DNA from: Pseudomonadota bacterium
GTDB taxonomy: Bacteria > Pseudomonadota > Gammaproteobacteria > Burkholderiales > Burkholderiaceae
Length of the DNA stretch: 28,827 nt
Reading direction: 5' to 3'
Assembly (NCBI GenBank): GCA_963205525.1
Contig: CAUJJP010000087.1
Coordinates: 1-28,827, forward strand
The position numbers were made by a program, and so were the translations under genes. This document shows positions 1 to 7,801 of this stretch, in pieces. The notes beneath the pieces were generated by a model. That model saw only the letters and a program-made list of their open reading frames with translations, searched no databases and was not told the origin of the DNA. Numbering within the stretch: the stretch's first letter is position 1; each line of letters begins with the position of its first letter.

Positions 1-1207
1 CGAGCTTGTGCGCCTGCACGAGCTGCTGCTGCGCTGCCTGCAGCGCCTCCTCGGCGCGCTTGCGTTCGGTGATGTCGGTCACGAAGGTGAACTGGCCGCA
101 GACGCGGCCGTCCTCGTCGCGGTCCGGCACCATGGTGCCGAGGATGTAGCGCTCGCCGCCCAGGACCGGGATCTGCGCCTCGTAGCGCACCGTCTCGCCG
201 GCCCGCACGCGCTCGAAATACGGGCTCAGGGCGGCGTGGCGCCGCTCGCCCACCACCTCGCGCTGGCTGCGGCCGACGATCTCGGACGCCGGGCGCCCGA
301 ACCAGCGTTCGTAGCCCGCGCTGGCGAACAGGTAGACGCCGTCGCGGTCCACCCGCGACACCAGCCCCGGCATGTGCGCCACCACCATCGCCAGTTCGCG
401 CTCGCGCTCGCGCAGCGCCTGCTGGGCCGCGAAGGTGGCGCTGACGTCGCTGAACACGAGCACGGCGCCGATCAGCTCGCCGTCCGGGCGCCGGATCGGC
501 GCTGCGCTGTCGGCGATCTCGCGCACGGCGCCGCCGCGGTCCAGCAGCCGCACCGCCTGCGGCAGGGTCTGCGCCTGCCCGCTGGCGAGCACGCGCGCCA
601 CCGGGTCGGCCAGCGCGGCGCCGCTGTGCGCGTCGACGATCCGCCAGACCTCGGCCAGGGCCAGACCCCGGGCCTCGGCGGCGTTCCAGCCCGTCATGCG
701 CTCGGCGGCCGGGTTCATGCGCGTGATGCGGCCGCCGGCGTCGGTGACGATGACGCCGTCGCCTATGCACTGCAGCGTCACCGCCAGATCCTGCTCGCTG
801 CGGCGCAGCGCCTCCTCGGCCTGCACGCGCGCGCTGATGTCCAGGTGCGTGCCGCACATGCGCAGCGCGCGCCCGCCGGCATCGCGCGCGATCACACGGC
901 CGCGGTCCAGCACCCAGACCCAGTGGCCGCCGGCGTGGCGCCGCCGGTACACCGCCTCGTAGCCGGGGCTGCGCCCTTCGCGGTGCGCGAGCTCGGCCGC
1001 CTGCGCCGCGGCGCGGTCGTCCGGGTGCACCAGGTCCAGCCACTGCGTGAGATCGACCTCGGCGCCGTCGTGGCCCGGCAGGCCCAGCATCTCGTGCCAG
1101 CGCGCGTTCACCGTCGCGAGGCCGCGCTCGAAGTCGGCGTCCCACAGCGCGAGGTCGGCGCCGCGCAGGGCTTGTTGCAGACGCTCGGCGTCCTGGCGGT
1201 GCGGCAT
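1..1207 (-). CDS. Multi-PAS sensor protein, probable histidine kinase (3' part outside window)
   Basis: Reading the minus strand from an ATG at 1207 gives an open frame of 402 codons that runs off the left edge. It contains three PAS/PAC-type modules. The first (about residues 8-135) is PAS_3-like, with WHEMLGLPGH, VHPDDR and a PAC end reading THLDISARVQAEEAL. The second (about 145-265) begins IGDGVIVTDAGGRITRMNPA and ends VLVFSDVSA. The third (about 275-390) is PAS_4-like and ends FVTDITERKRAEEAL. Each is followed by a short heptad-like linker. The visible end, QQQLVQAHKL, is the sequence that normally enters the DHp helix of PAS hybrid histidine kinases, so a kinase beyond the edge is likely but not seen. 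No transmembrane segment is present, so the visible part is probably cytoplasmic. In-frame TTG and GTG codons lie just upstream of the chosen ATG. The gene is divergent from guaC. A diguanylate cyclase output is a weaker alternative. Confidence 0.8.
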   Translation of the reverse strand, partial: MPHRQDAERLQQALRGADLALWDADFERGLATVNARWHEMLGLPGHDGAEVDLTQWLDLVHPDDRAAAQAAELAHREGRSPGYEAVYRRRHAGGHWVWVLDRGRVIARDAGGRALRMCGTHLDISARVQAEEALRRSEQDLAVTLQCIGDGVIVTDAGGRITRMNPAAERMTGWNAAEARGLALAEVWRIVDAHSGAALADPVARVLASGQAQTLPQAVRLLDRGGAVREIADSAAPIRRPDGELIGAVLVFSDVSATFAAQQALRERERELAMVVAHMPGLVSRVDRDGVYLFASAGYERWFGRPASEIVGRSQREVVGERRHAALSPYFERVRAGETVRYEAQIPVLGGERYILGTMVPDRDEDGRVCGQFTFVTDITERKRAEEALQAAQQQLVQAHKL

Positions 1208-1237
1208 GGCGCGCAAGGCTAGCACGGGCAGGGCTCG

Positions 1238-1278
1238 TAAAATGGGCCATGGCGCAGCCGCGGGCTGCACCCCGCGGC
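1238..1278 (+). promoter_or_regulatory. Candidate -10 element and hairpin in the guaC leader
   Basis: TAAAAT at 1238-1243 resembles a sigma-70 -10 box, but no good -35 was found. About 13 bases downstream is a perfect inverted repeat, GCCGCGGG (1257-1264), loop CTGCAC, CCCGCGGC (1271-1278). The palindrome CCGCGG occurs a third time at 1296-1301, so alternative pairings are possible before the guaC start at 1328. The repeats are seen directly; a regulatory role is inference. Confidence 0.3.
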
Positions 1279-1327
1279 AGCCTGCCCTGCAGCCGCCGCG
1301 GTGCACGCTCCAAACCACAGCTTCGCC

Positions 1328-2305
1328 ATGGAAATCTTCGACTACGACAACATCCTGCTGCTGCCGCGCAAGTGCCGCGTGGAAAGCCGCAGTGAGTGCG
1401 ACACCTCGGTCGAGTTCGGCCCGCGCCGCTTCGCGCTGCCGGTGGTGCCCAGCAACATGAAGACGGTGATCGACGCGCCGATCGCCGAGTCGCTCGCCGC
1501 CGGCGGCCACTTCTACGTCATGCACCGCTTCGACCTCGACGCCCTCGCGTTCGCGCGCCGCATGCGCGAGCTGGGCCTGTTCGTCTCGCTGAGCGTGGGC
1601 GTGAAGGCGCAGGACCTGGCGCTGGTGGACCGCCTCGCGGCCGAGGGCCTGGGCGCCGACTACCTCACGATAGACATCGCGCACGGCCACGCCGAAAGCG
1701 TGCGGCTGGCGATCGAGCACATCAAGACCCGCTTGCCGCAGGCCTTCGTGATCGCCGGCAACGTGGCCACACCGGAGGCGGTGATAGACCTCGAGAACTG
1801 GGGCGCGGACGCGACCAAGGTCGGCGTCGGCCCGGGCAAGGTCTGCATCACCAAGCTCAAGACCGGCTTCGGCACCGGCGGCTGGCAGCTCAGCGCGCTG
1901 AAGTGGTGTTCGCGCGTGGCGACCAAGCCCATCGTCGCCGACGGCGGCATCCGCCACCACGGCGACATCGCCAAGAGCGTGCGCTTCGGCGCCGCCATGG
2001 TCATGATAGGCAGCCTGTTCGCCGGCCACGAGGAAAGCCCGGGGCAGACGGTGGAGGTCGACGGCGTGCGCTGCAAGGAGTACTACGGCTCGGCGAGCGA
2101 CTTCAACAAGGGCGAGTACAAGCACGTCGAGGGCAAGCGCATCCTGGAGCCCATCAAGGGCCACCTGGCCGACACCCTGCGCGAGATGCGCGAGGACCTG
2201 CAAAGCAGCATCAGCTACGCCGGCGGGCGCGCCCTGGCCGACCTGAAGAAGGTCAACTACGTGATCCTGGGCGGCGAAAACGCGGGCGAGCACCTGTTCA
2301 TGTGA
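1328..2305 (+). CDS. guaC: GMP reductase
   Basis: This enzyme converts GMP to IMP and ammonia with NADPH, the reverse arm of the purine interconversion cycle, in the cytosol. The 325-residue product begins [16 protein letters not shown], the usual opening of the shorter GMP reductase type, and fills a TIM barrel. The IMPDH/GMPR signature [11 protein letters not shown] gives catalytic Cys173. IDIAHGH (about 116-121) and [15 protein letters not shown] follow, and there are no CBS domains, which separates it from guaB. The ATG at 1328 is chosen because the conserved N terminus starts there; a GTG at 1301 would add nine unconserved residues. No strong Shine-Dalgarno sequence is visible. acnA follows after 141 bases. 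The biosynthetic genes guaB and guaA lie at 22652-26990 in the same window. Identity is certain at family level. Confidence 0.95.
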   Translation: MEIFDYDNILLLPRKCRVESRSECDTSVEFGPRRFALPVVPSNMKTVIDAPIAESLAAGGHFYVMHRFDLDALAFARRMRELGLFVSLSVGVKAQDLALVDRLAAEGLGADYLTIDIAHGHAESVRLAIEHIKTRLPQAFVIAGNVATPEAVIDLENWGADATKVGVGPGKVCITKLKTGFGTGGWQLSALKWCSRVATKPIVADGGIRHHGDIAKSVRFGAAMVMIGSLFAGHEESPGQTVEVDGVRCKEYYGSASDFNKGEYKHVEGKRILEPIKGHLADTLREMREDLQSSISYAGGRALADLKKVNYVILGGENAGEHLFM

Positions 2306-2446
2306 GGGTGCCGCCGCGCCGGGTGCCGCCCTGACGCGGCGCGTGTGCCCGCGGCATGGCGCGCGGCGCCAAGACCCGCCGCCTACCGCGGACTCGGGGC
2401 GCCGCGCCGGCATCTGTCATGCTCCCGCCTTCCAGAGGAGACAGAC

Positions 2447-5110
2447 ATGAACCCCTACAGCAACACCCTGAAGCCTTTTCGCACCGCGTCGGGCCGCACC
2501 CTCAAGGCCTGGTCGCTGCCGGCGCTGGCGCGCCGCTTCCCGGGCGTCAGGCGCATGCCCTACTCGCTGCGCATCGTGCTGGAAAGCGTGCTGCGCCACT
2601 GCGACGGCGAGCGCATCACGGCCGAGCACGTCGCCCATCTGGCGAGCTGGCAGGCGAACGCGCTGCGCAGCGACGAGATCCCCTTCGTCGTCTCGCGCGT
2701 GGTGCTGCAGGACTTCACCGGCGTGCCGCTGCTGGCCGACCTGGCGGCGATGCGCAACGCCGCGCAGCGCCTGGGCCGGCCGGCGCGCCGCGTCGAACCG
2801 CTGGTGCCGGTGGACCTGGTGGTGGACCACAGCGTGATGGTCGACCACTGGGGCCGGCCGAGCGCGCTGGCGCGCAACATGAAGCTGGAGTTCCAGCGCA
2901 ACCACGAGCGCTACCAGTTCATGAAGTGGGGCATGCAGGCCTTCGACACCTTCAAGGTCGTGCCGCCCGGCTTCGGCATCGTGCACCAGGTCAACCTGGA
3001 GCACCTGGCGCGCGGCGTGCACCGAGCGCGCGACGGCGTGGCCTGGCCCGACACCCTGGTCGGCACCGACAGCCACACGACCATGATCAACGGCATCGGC
3101 GTCGTCGGGTGGGGGGTGGGCGGCATCGAGGCCGAGGCGGCCATGCTCGGCCAGCCGCTGTACTTGCTGACCCCGGACGTGGTGGGCTTCGAGCTCACGG
3201 GGCGCCTGCGCGAGGGCGTGACCGCGACCGACCTCGTGCTCACGGTGACCGAGATCCTGCGCCGCGAGAAGGTGGTCGGCGCCTTCGTCGAGTTCTGCGG
3301 CGAGGGCACGCGCTCGCTCGCGGTGCCCGACCGCGCGACCATCGGCAACATGGCGCCCGAGTACGGCGCCACCCTGGGCTTCTTCCCGGTCGACGAGAAG
3401 ACGGTCGAGTACTTCCGCGGCACCGGCCGCAGCAAGGCCGAGATCGAGGCCTTCGAGGCCTACTACCGCGCCCAGCAGCTGTTCGGCGTGCCGGCGGCGC
3501 GCGACATCGACTACTCGCGCCTGATCCGTCTCGACCTCGCCAGCGTCGCGCCCAGCCTGGCGGGGCCGCGCCGGCCGCAGGACCGGATCGAGATCGGCGA
3601 CGTCAAGCGCTCCTTCACCGAGGCTTTTGGCAGCCGCGAGCGTCTTGCCGGCTCGCCGGTGCAGCACGGCGACGTGATGATCGCCGCCATCACCAGTTGC
3701 ACCAACACCAGCAACCCGAGCGTCATGCTGGGCGCCGGGCTGCTGGCGAAGAAGGCGGTCGAGGCCGGGCTGAAGGTGGCGCCGCAGGTCAAGACCTCGC
3801 TCGCGCCGGGTTCGCGCATCGTCACCGAGTACCTGGAGCGCGCCGGCCTGCTGCCCTATCTGGAGAAGCTGGGCTTCGCGGTCGCCGCCTACGGCTGCAC
3901 CACCTGCATCGGCAACTCGGGCGACATCGCCGCCGAGTTCAACGCCGCGATCTCGGCGCACGATCTGGTGGGCGCCGCGGTGCTGTCCGGCAACCGCAAC
4001 TTCGAGGCCCGCATCCACCCCAACCTGCGTGCCAACTACCTCGCCAGCCCGCCGCTGGTGGTGGCCTACGCGATCGCCGGGCGCATGACGGTGGACCTGA
4101 TGACGCAGCCGCTGGGCACGGGGCACGGCGGGCGGCCGGTCTACCTGGGCGACATCTGGCCGCACAGCGACGAGATCCACGCGCTGATGAAGCACGCCAT
4201 GGTGCCGAAATCCTTCCGCAGCAACTACGCCCAGGTCGAAAGCGAGCCCGGCGCGCTGTGGAAGAAGGTCAAGGGCGTGGCCGGCGAGGCCTACAGCTGG
4301 CCCGACAGCAGCTATATCGCCGAGCCGCCCTTCTTCGACGGCTTCAGCCTCGAACCGCCGGGCGTGAGCGCGAGCATCCACGGCGCGCGCGTGATGGCCT
4401 TGTTCGGCGACAGCGTGACCACCGACCACATCAGCCCGGCGGGCAGCTTCAAGCCCGATTCGCCGGCCGGCAGCTACCTGCAGGGGCGCGGCGTGGCGCC
4501 GGCCGACTTCAACAGCTACGGCTCGCGCCGCGGCCACCACGAGGTGATGATGCGTGGCACTTTCGCCAACGTGCGCATCAAGAACCAGATGCTGCCGCCC
4601 GGAGCCGACGGCCGGCCGGTGGAAGGCGGCTACACCCTGCTGCAGCTCGACGGGCCCGACAAGGGCCAGCGCCACACCATCTTCGACGCCGCCATGCGCT
4701 ACCAGGCAGCCGGCGTGCCGACGGTGATCTTCGCGGGCGAGGAATACGGCACCGGCTCCAGCCGCGACTGGGCGGCCAAGGGCACCCTGCTGCTGGGCAT
4801 CAAGGCGGTGGTGGCGCGCAGCTTCGAGCGCATCCACCGCAGCAACCTGGTCGGCATGGGCGTGCTGCCGCTGCAGTTCAAGGCCGGCGAGTCCTGGCAG
4901 AGCCTGGGCCTGGTCGGCGACGAGACCCTGGACATCGTGGTCGACCCGAAGCTTGCGCCGCGCTCGGATGCGACCCTGGTCGTCAGCTGCGCCGACGGCA
5001 GCCGGCGCGAGCACCTGCTGACGCTGCGCGTGGACACCCCGATCGAGGCCGACTACATCCGCCACGGCGGCATCCTGCCCTATGTGCTGCGCCAGCTGCT
5101 GGCCGACTGA
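2447..5110 (+). CDS. acnA: Aconitate hydratase A (aconitase)
   Basis: This [4Fe-4S] enzyme isomerises citrate and isocitrate in the TCA and glyoxylate cycles. The 887-residue product has the AcnA/IRP length and layout, and its N terminus [17 protein letters not shown] is typical of AcnA. Cluster ligands are Cys418 (in TSCTNTSNP) and Cys484 and Cys487 (in [10 protein letters not shown]). The swivel domain carries [13 protein letters not shown] and [14 protein letters not shown] with the substrate-binding Ser/Arg loop. The start at 2447 is supported by AGAGGAG at 2433-2439, eight bases upstream; upstream in-frame codons read as low-complexity Ala/Arg/Pro. AcnD, the methylcitrate-pathway paralogue, is disfavoured because its N terminus differs and no prp genes are nearby. 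An MscS-like gene follows after 36 bases and may be co-transcribed. Confidence 0.96.
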   Translation: MNPYSNTLKPFRTASGRTLKAWSLPALARRFPGVRRMPYSLRIVLESVLRHCDGERITAEHVAHLASWQANALRSDEIPFVVSRVVLQDFTGVPLLADLAAMRNAAQRLGRPARRVEPLVPVDLVVDHSVMVDHWGRPSALARNMKLEFQRNHERYQFMKWGMQAFDTFKVVPPGFGIVHQVNLEHLARGVHRARDGVAWPDTLVGTDSHTTMINGIGVVGWGVGGIEAEAAMLGQPLYLLTPDVVGFELTGRLREGVTATDLVLTVTEILRREKVVGAFVEFCGEGTRSLAVPDRATIGNMAPEYGATLGFFPVDEKTVEYFRGTGRSKAEIEAFEAYYRAQQLFGVPAARDIDYSRLIRLDLASVAPSLAGPRRPQDRIEIGDVKRSFTEAFGSRERLAGSPVQHGDVMIAAITSCTNTSNPSVMLGAGLLAKKAVEAGLKVAPQVKTSLAPGSRIVTEYLERAGLLPYLEKLGFAVAAYGCTTCIGNSGDIAAEFNAAISAHDLVGAAVLSGNRNFEARIHPNLRANYLASPPLVVAYAIAGRMTVDLMTQPLGTGHGGRPVYLGDIWPHSDEIHALMKHAMVPKSFRSNYAQVESEPGALWKKVKGVAGEAYSWPDSSYIAEPPFFDGFSLEPPGVSASIHGARVMALFGDSVTTDHISPAGSFKPDSPAGSYLQGRGVAPADFNSYGSRRGHHEVMMRGTFANVRIKNQMLPPGADGRPVEGGYTLLQLDGPDKGQRHTIFDAAMRYQAAGVPTVIFAGEEYGTGSSRDWAAKGTLLLGIKAVVARSFERIHRSNLVGMGVLPLQFKAGESWQSLGLVGDETLDIVVDPKLAPRSDATLVVSCADGSRREHLLTLRVDTPIEADYIRHGGILPYVLRQLLAD

Positions 5111-5146
5111 GCCCGGGGCCGGGCGACGGGCGCGGGTCGGCGGCGC

Positions 5147-5719
5147 ATGAGCAAGTACCTCGAGCTCATCCAGTCTCGCCTGCCGGACTGGGCCGGCAAC
5201 TGGCTGGACATCCTCGTCCTGACGACCCAGGTGGCGGCGATCGCGCTCGCCGCCTGGGTGTTGATGCGCGTGGTACGCAGGCTGCTGGCGCGCCTGGCCA
5301 CCCTCTACGCCCTGCCGCCGACGGTGGTGCTGCTGGCGCGGCGCGTGGTCGGGCTGCTGGTCGGGGTGGGCGCGCTGCTGTGGTCGCTGGAGCGCATGGG
5401 GGTGTCGGGCAGCGTGCTGTGGACCGCCTTCACCGGCTTTGCGGCGGTCGGCGCAGTGGCCTTCTTCGCCGCCTGGAGCGTGCTGTCCAACCTCTTTTGC
5501 GCGCTGCTCATCTTCACCACCCGCGCCTTTCGCACCGGCGACCTGGTGGAGCTGCTGGAAGGCGGCGACAAGCCCGGCTTCAAGGGCCGGGTGGTGGACA
5601 TCAACCTCGTCTACACCACCCTGGCCGAAACCGCCGCCGACGGCAGCACGACGCGGCTGCAGCTGCCCAACAGCCTGTTCTTCCAGCGCGCGCTGCGGCG
5701 CTGGCCGACCGCGGGCTGA
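5147..5719 (+). CDS. Small MscS-family mechanosensitive channel protein
   Basis: The 190-residue inner-membrane protein has three hydrophobic stretches: about residues 22-45, 62-85 and a long glycine/alanine-rich one at 95-130 that resembles the pore helix TM3 (GFAAVGAVAFFAAWSVLSN). The following segment FRTGDLVELLEG...GFKGRVVDINLVYTTL matches the beta domain of MscS channels. The C terminus is short, ending soon after LQLPNSLFF, so the lower alpha/beta vestibule of full MscS (about 286 residues) is mostly absent. Such minimal MscS proteins occur in many proteobacteria; a role in osmotic down-shock or small-solute leak is family knowledge only. It follows acnA by 36 bases on the same strand. 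Its TGA lies in the left arm of a hairpin shared with the convergent receptor gene. Confidence 0.82.
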   Translation: MSKYLELIQSRLPDWAGNWLDILVLTTQVAAIALAAWVLMRVVRRLLARLATLYALPPTVVLLARRVVGLLVGVGALLWSLERMGVSGSVLWTAFTGFAAVGAVAFFAAWSVLSNLFCALLIFTTRAFRTGDLVELLEGGDKPGFKGRVVDINLVYTTLAETAADGSTTRLQLPNSLFFQRALRRWPTAG

Positions 5720-5739
5720 AGCGCGGGCGGTGCTTCAGC
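5715..5739. terminator. Hairpin shared by two convergent stop codons
   Basis: GCTGAAGC (5715-5722) and GCTTCAGC (5732-5739) form a perfect 8-bp stem with a 9-base loop. The MscS stop TGA (5717-5719) sits in one arm and the receptor stop (5735-5737 on the minus strand) in the other, at mirror positions. There is no T-run on either side, so intrinsic termination strength is uncertain. A bidirectional terminator is inference. Confidence 0.45.
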
Positions 5740-7801
5740 GCCAGCGGTGGGCCAGCGTGACGCCCAGGCTGGCGCTGCGCGGGGCGCCGGGGGCGTAGTA
5801 GCGGCCGTTGCCGTCGTTCACGTAGACCGCGCTCGCCCAGCGCCGGTCCGCCAGGTTGTCCAGCCGCCCCAGCACGCGCCAGGTCCAGGGCCCGTCGACA
5901 TGGGTCCAGGCCAGGCGCAGCGCCAGCAGCCCGGCACCGGGGGCGGCTTCGCTGCCGCGGTCGTCCACCATCACGTCGCCGCGCGCCTGCAGCTCCAGCG
6001 CCGCCGACCAGGCCGGCGCAGGTGCCCAGTCCAGCTCGGCGAACAGCGTCGCCTCGGGCACGCCAGGCAGCCGGCTGCCGGCCGCCACCGGCCCGGCGGG
6101 CGTCGTGAAGCCGGCGTCGAAGCGGGCGCGCAGCCAGGTGGCAGCGACGCGCGCCGACCAGGTGGGCGTGAGGGCGGCGTCGGCGCTGGCTTCCAGCCCG
6201 TGGCGCCGGGTGGCGTCGGCGTTGCGGTAGACGCTGCGGCCGCCGGCGGCGGAGTCGACCACGATCTCGTCCTCGGAGCGGATGGCGAAGGCAGTGATAC
6301 GCCAGCCACCACCCGCATGGCGGCCACGCAGGCCGGCTTCGAGGTGCCGGCTGGTGCTCGGGCGCAGCTCGAAGTTGAGCCCGGTGGCACCGCCACCGCG
6401 GTAGGCCAGCTCGGCATAGGTGGGGGTCTCGAAGCTGCGCCCGGCGTTGGCGTAGACGCTGGTCTGCGCGTCCCAGCGCCAGAGCAGGCCGATCGCGGGC
6501 GTCCAGGCGGCATAGCGCGCATGGCCGCTGTCGTCCGGGTTGGCGGCCGTGATGTAGCGGTCGGTGGCGTCGAAGCGCACCGAGGATCGGCGCAGCCCGG
6601 CGTGCAGCTGCCAGCGCTCGGCCGGCTGCCATTGGAGCTGGGCGTAGGCACCGGTCTGACGCACGGCGTCGGTCTCGTCGCGCTTGAGCTCGCCCGTCTC
6701 GCCGGCCACGTTGACCCAGCCGCGGCGCTCGTCGCTGGCGCGCTCGCTCGCCAATCCGAGCGTGAGGCTGGCCTGCGGCAGCGGCAGCGTCAGGCGCAGG
6801 TCCAGTCCGCTTTGGCGGCGCTCGAATCCGGCCACGCCGCCGGCACTGGTCGGTCCGCTGCCGCCGAAGGCCAGCCACTGCCGGTTGCCACGCGACGCGC
6901 CATGCAGCGCGGCATGCCAGCGCCAGCCGGCCGCGTCGCGGTGGTCCAGCAGCACCCCGGCGATCTGGCTGCGCAGCACGCGCCGGGTGCGCCAGGGTTC
7001 GGCGGCGGGATTCGCCTGCGCAGGATCCTCGGCCATCTGCGCCGCGCTCAGGCCCAGCGGGTCCAGCGACTCGGGCTGCTCGAAGGCGTTGAGCACGGTG
7101 GAAAGAGTCGTCGACTCGCCGAGCTGCCAGCGCAACCGGCCGTGCATCTGGCCCTGACGGGCGCTGGAATGCGCGCGCCAGCCGGGGCTGTCGAGCTCGG
7201 AGGCCGAGACCACGGCGTCGAAGGCGCCGCTGCGCCCGCCCCCGACCAGGCCGACGCGGACGGCGCCGCCCTCGCCCGCATGGGTCTGCAGCTCGAGCTC
7301 GGGCCGCTGCGGCGCCTCGCGCGTGAAGACCTGCAGCACGCCGGCCGCGTGGTTGCCGTACAGGGCCGAGAAGGGGCCGCGCAAGACCTCGATGCGGTCG
7401 GCGCTGGCGAGGTCGAACTGCGCCGTGCCACCCTGGCCGTCGGGGGTGGAGATGGGCAGGCCGTCGACCAGCAGGCGCACGCCGCGCACGCCGAAGGCGG
7501 CACGCGCGCCGAAGCCGCGCAAGGCGATCGTCGACTCCTGCGCCAGCGCCACCCGATCGTGGACGAACAGGCCGGGCACGCGTGCGAGCAGCGCGGCCAC
7601 CCCGGTGAGCGGGTTGCGCTCGCGCAGCGCGTCGGCGTCGACCACGTCCAGCGCCATCGGCGCGCTGCCGGCCGGGGCAGCCTCGCGGGTGGCGGTGACG
7701 ACGACCTGCTGCGCGGACGGATCGCTTTGCGCACGCGCGGCCGTCACCGCCAGCGCGGTGACGGCCAGCGCCGCAGCGCTGGCGAGGGCGTGCCGCCTCA
7801 C
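5735..7801 (-). CDS. TonB-dependent outer-membrane receptor, PqqU/YncD-like
   Basis: A 688-residue outer-membrane receptor. The GTG start at 7801 overlaps the TGA of the upstream dehydrogenase (GTGA), indicating translational coupling. A signal peptide (RRHALASAAALAVTALAV, cleaved after ARAQ) is followed by a TonB-box-like VVVTATR and a plug with IALRGFGARAAFGVRG, DGLPISTPDGQG and EVLRGPFSALYGN. The barrel contains RSFETPTYAELAYRGGG, DEIVVDSAAGGRSVYRNAD and a C terminus NDGNGRYYAPG...LAHRWR ending in an aromatic/Arg outer-membrane signature. These blocks closely match my recollection of E. coli YncD, renamed PqqU for importing pyrroloquinoline quinone. Coupling to a PQQ enzyme supports PQQ uptake, which remains an inference; a siderophore or other substrate is the alternative. 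The downstream end converges on the MscS gene. Confidence 0.88.
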   Translation of the reverse strand: MRRHALASAAALAVTALAVTAARAQSDPSAQQVVVTATREAAPAGSAPMALDVVDADALRERNPLTGVAALLARVPGLFVHDRVALAQESTIALRGFGARAAFGVRGVRLLVDGLPISTPDGQGGTAQFDLASADRIEVLRGPFSALYGNHAAGVLQVFTREAPQRPELELQTHAGEGGAVRVGLVGGGRSGAFDAVVSASELDSPGWRAHSSARQGQMHGRLRWQLGESTTLSTVLNAFEQPESLDPLGLSAAQMAEDPAQANPAAEPWRTRRVLRSQIAGVLLDHRDAAGWRWHAALHGASRGNRQWLAFGGSGPTSAGGVAGFERRQSGLDLRLTLPLPQASLTLGLASERASDERRGWVNVAGETGELKRDETDAVRQTGAYAQLQWQPAERWQLHAGLRRSSVRFDATDRYITAANPDDSGHARYAAWTPAIGLLWRWDAQTSVYANAGRSFETPTYAELAYRGGGATGLNFELRPSTSRHLEAGLRGRHAGGGWRITAFAIRSEDEIVVDSAAGGRSVYRNADATRRHGLEASADAALTPTWSARVAATWLRARFDAGFTTPAGPVAAGSRLPGVPEATLFAELDWAPAPAWSAALELQARGDVMVDDRGSEAAPGAGLLALRLAWTHVDGPWTWRVLGRLDNLADRRWASAVYVNDGNGRYYAPGAPRSASLGVTLAHRWR

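Noticed and set aside
8..1222. Long plus-strand open frame rich in Arg, Ala and His
   Set aside because: It is the antisense of the multi-PAS gene. The minus strand gives recognisable PAS/PAC motifs, while this frame gives none.
2447..5110. AcnD (Fe-S 2-methylcitrate dehydratase) for the aconitase
   Set aside because: The N terminus and length fit AcnA, and no prpB, prpC or prpF genes are near.
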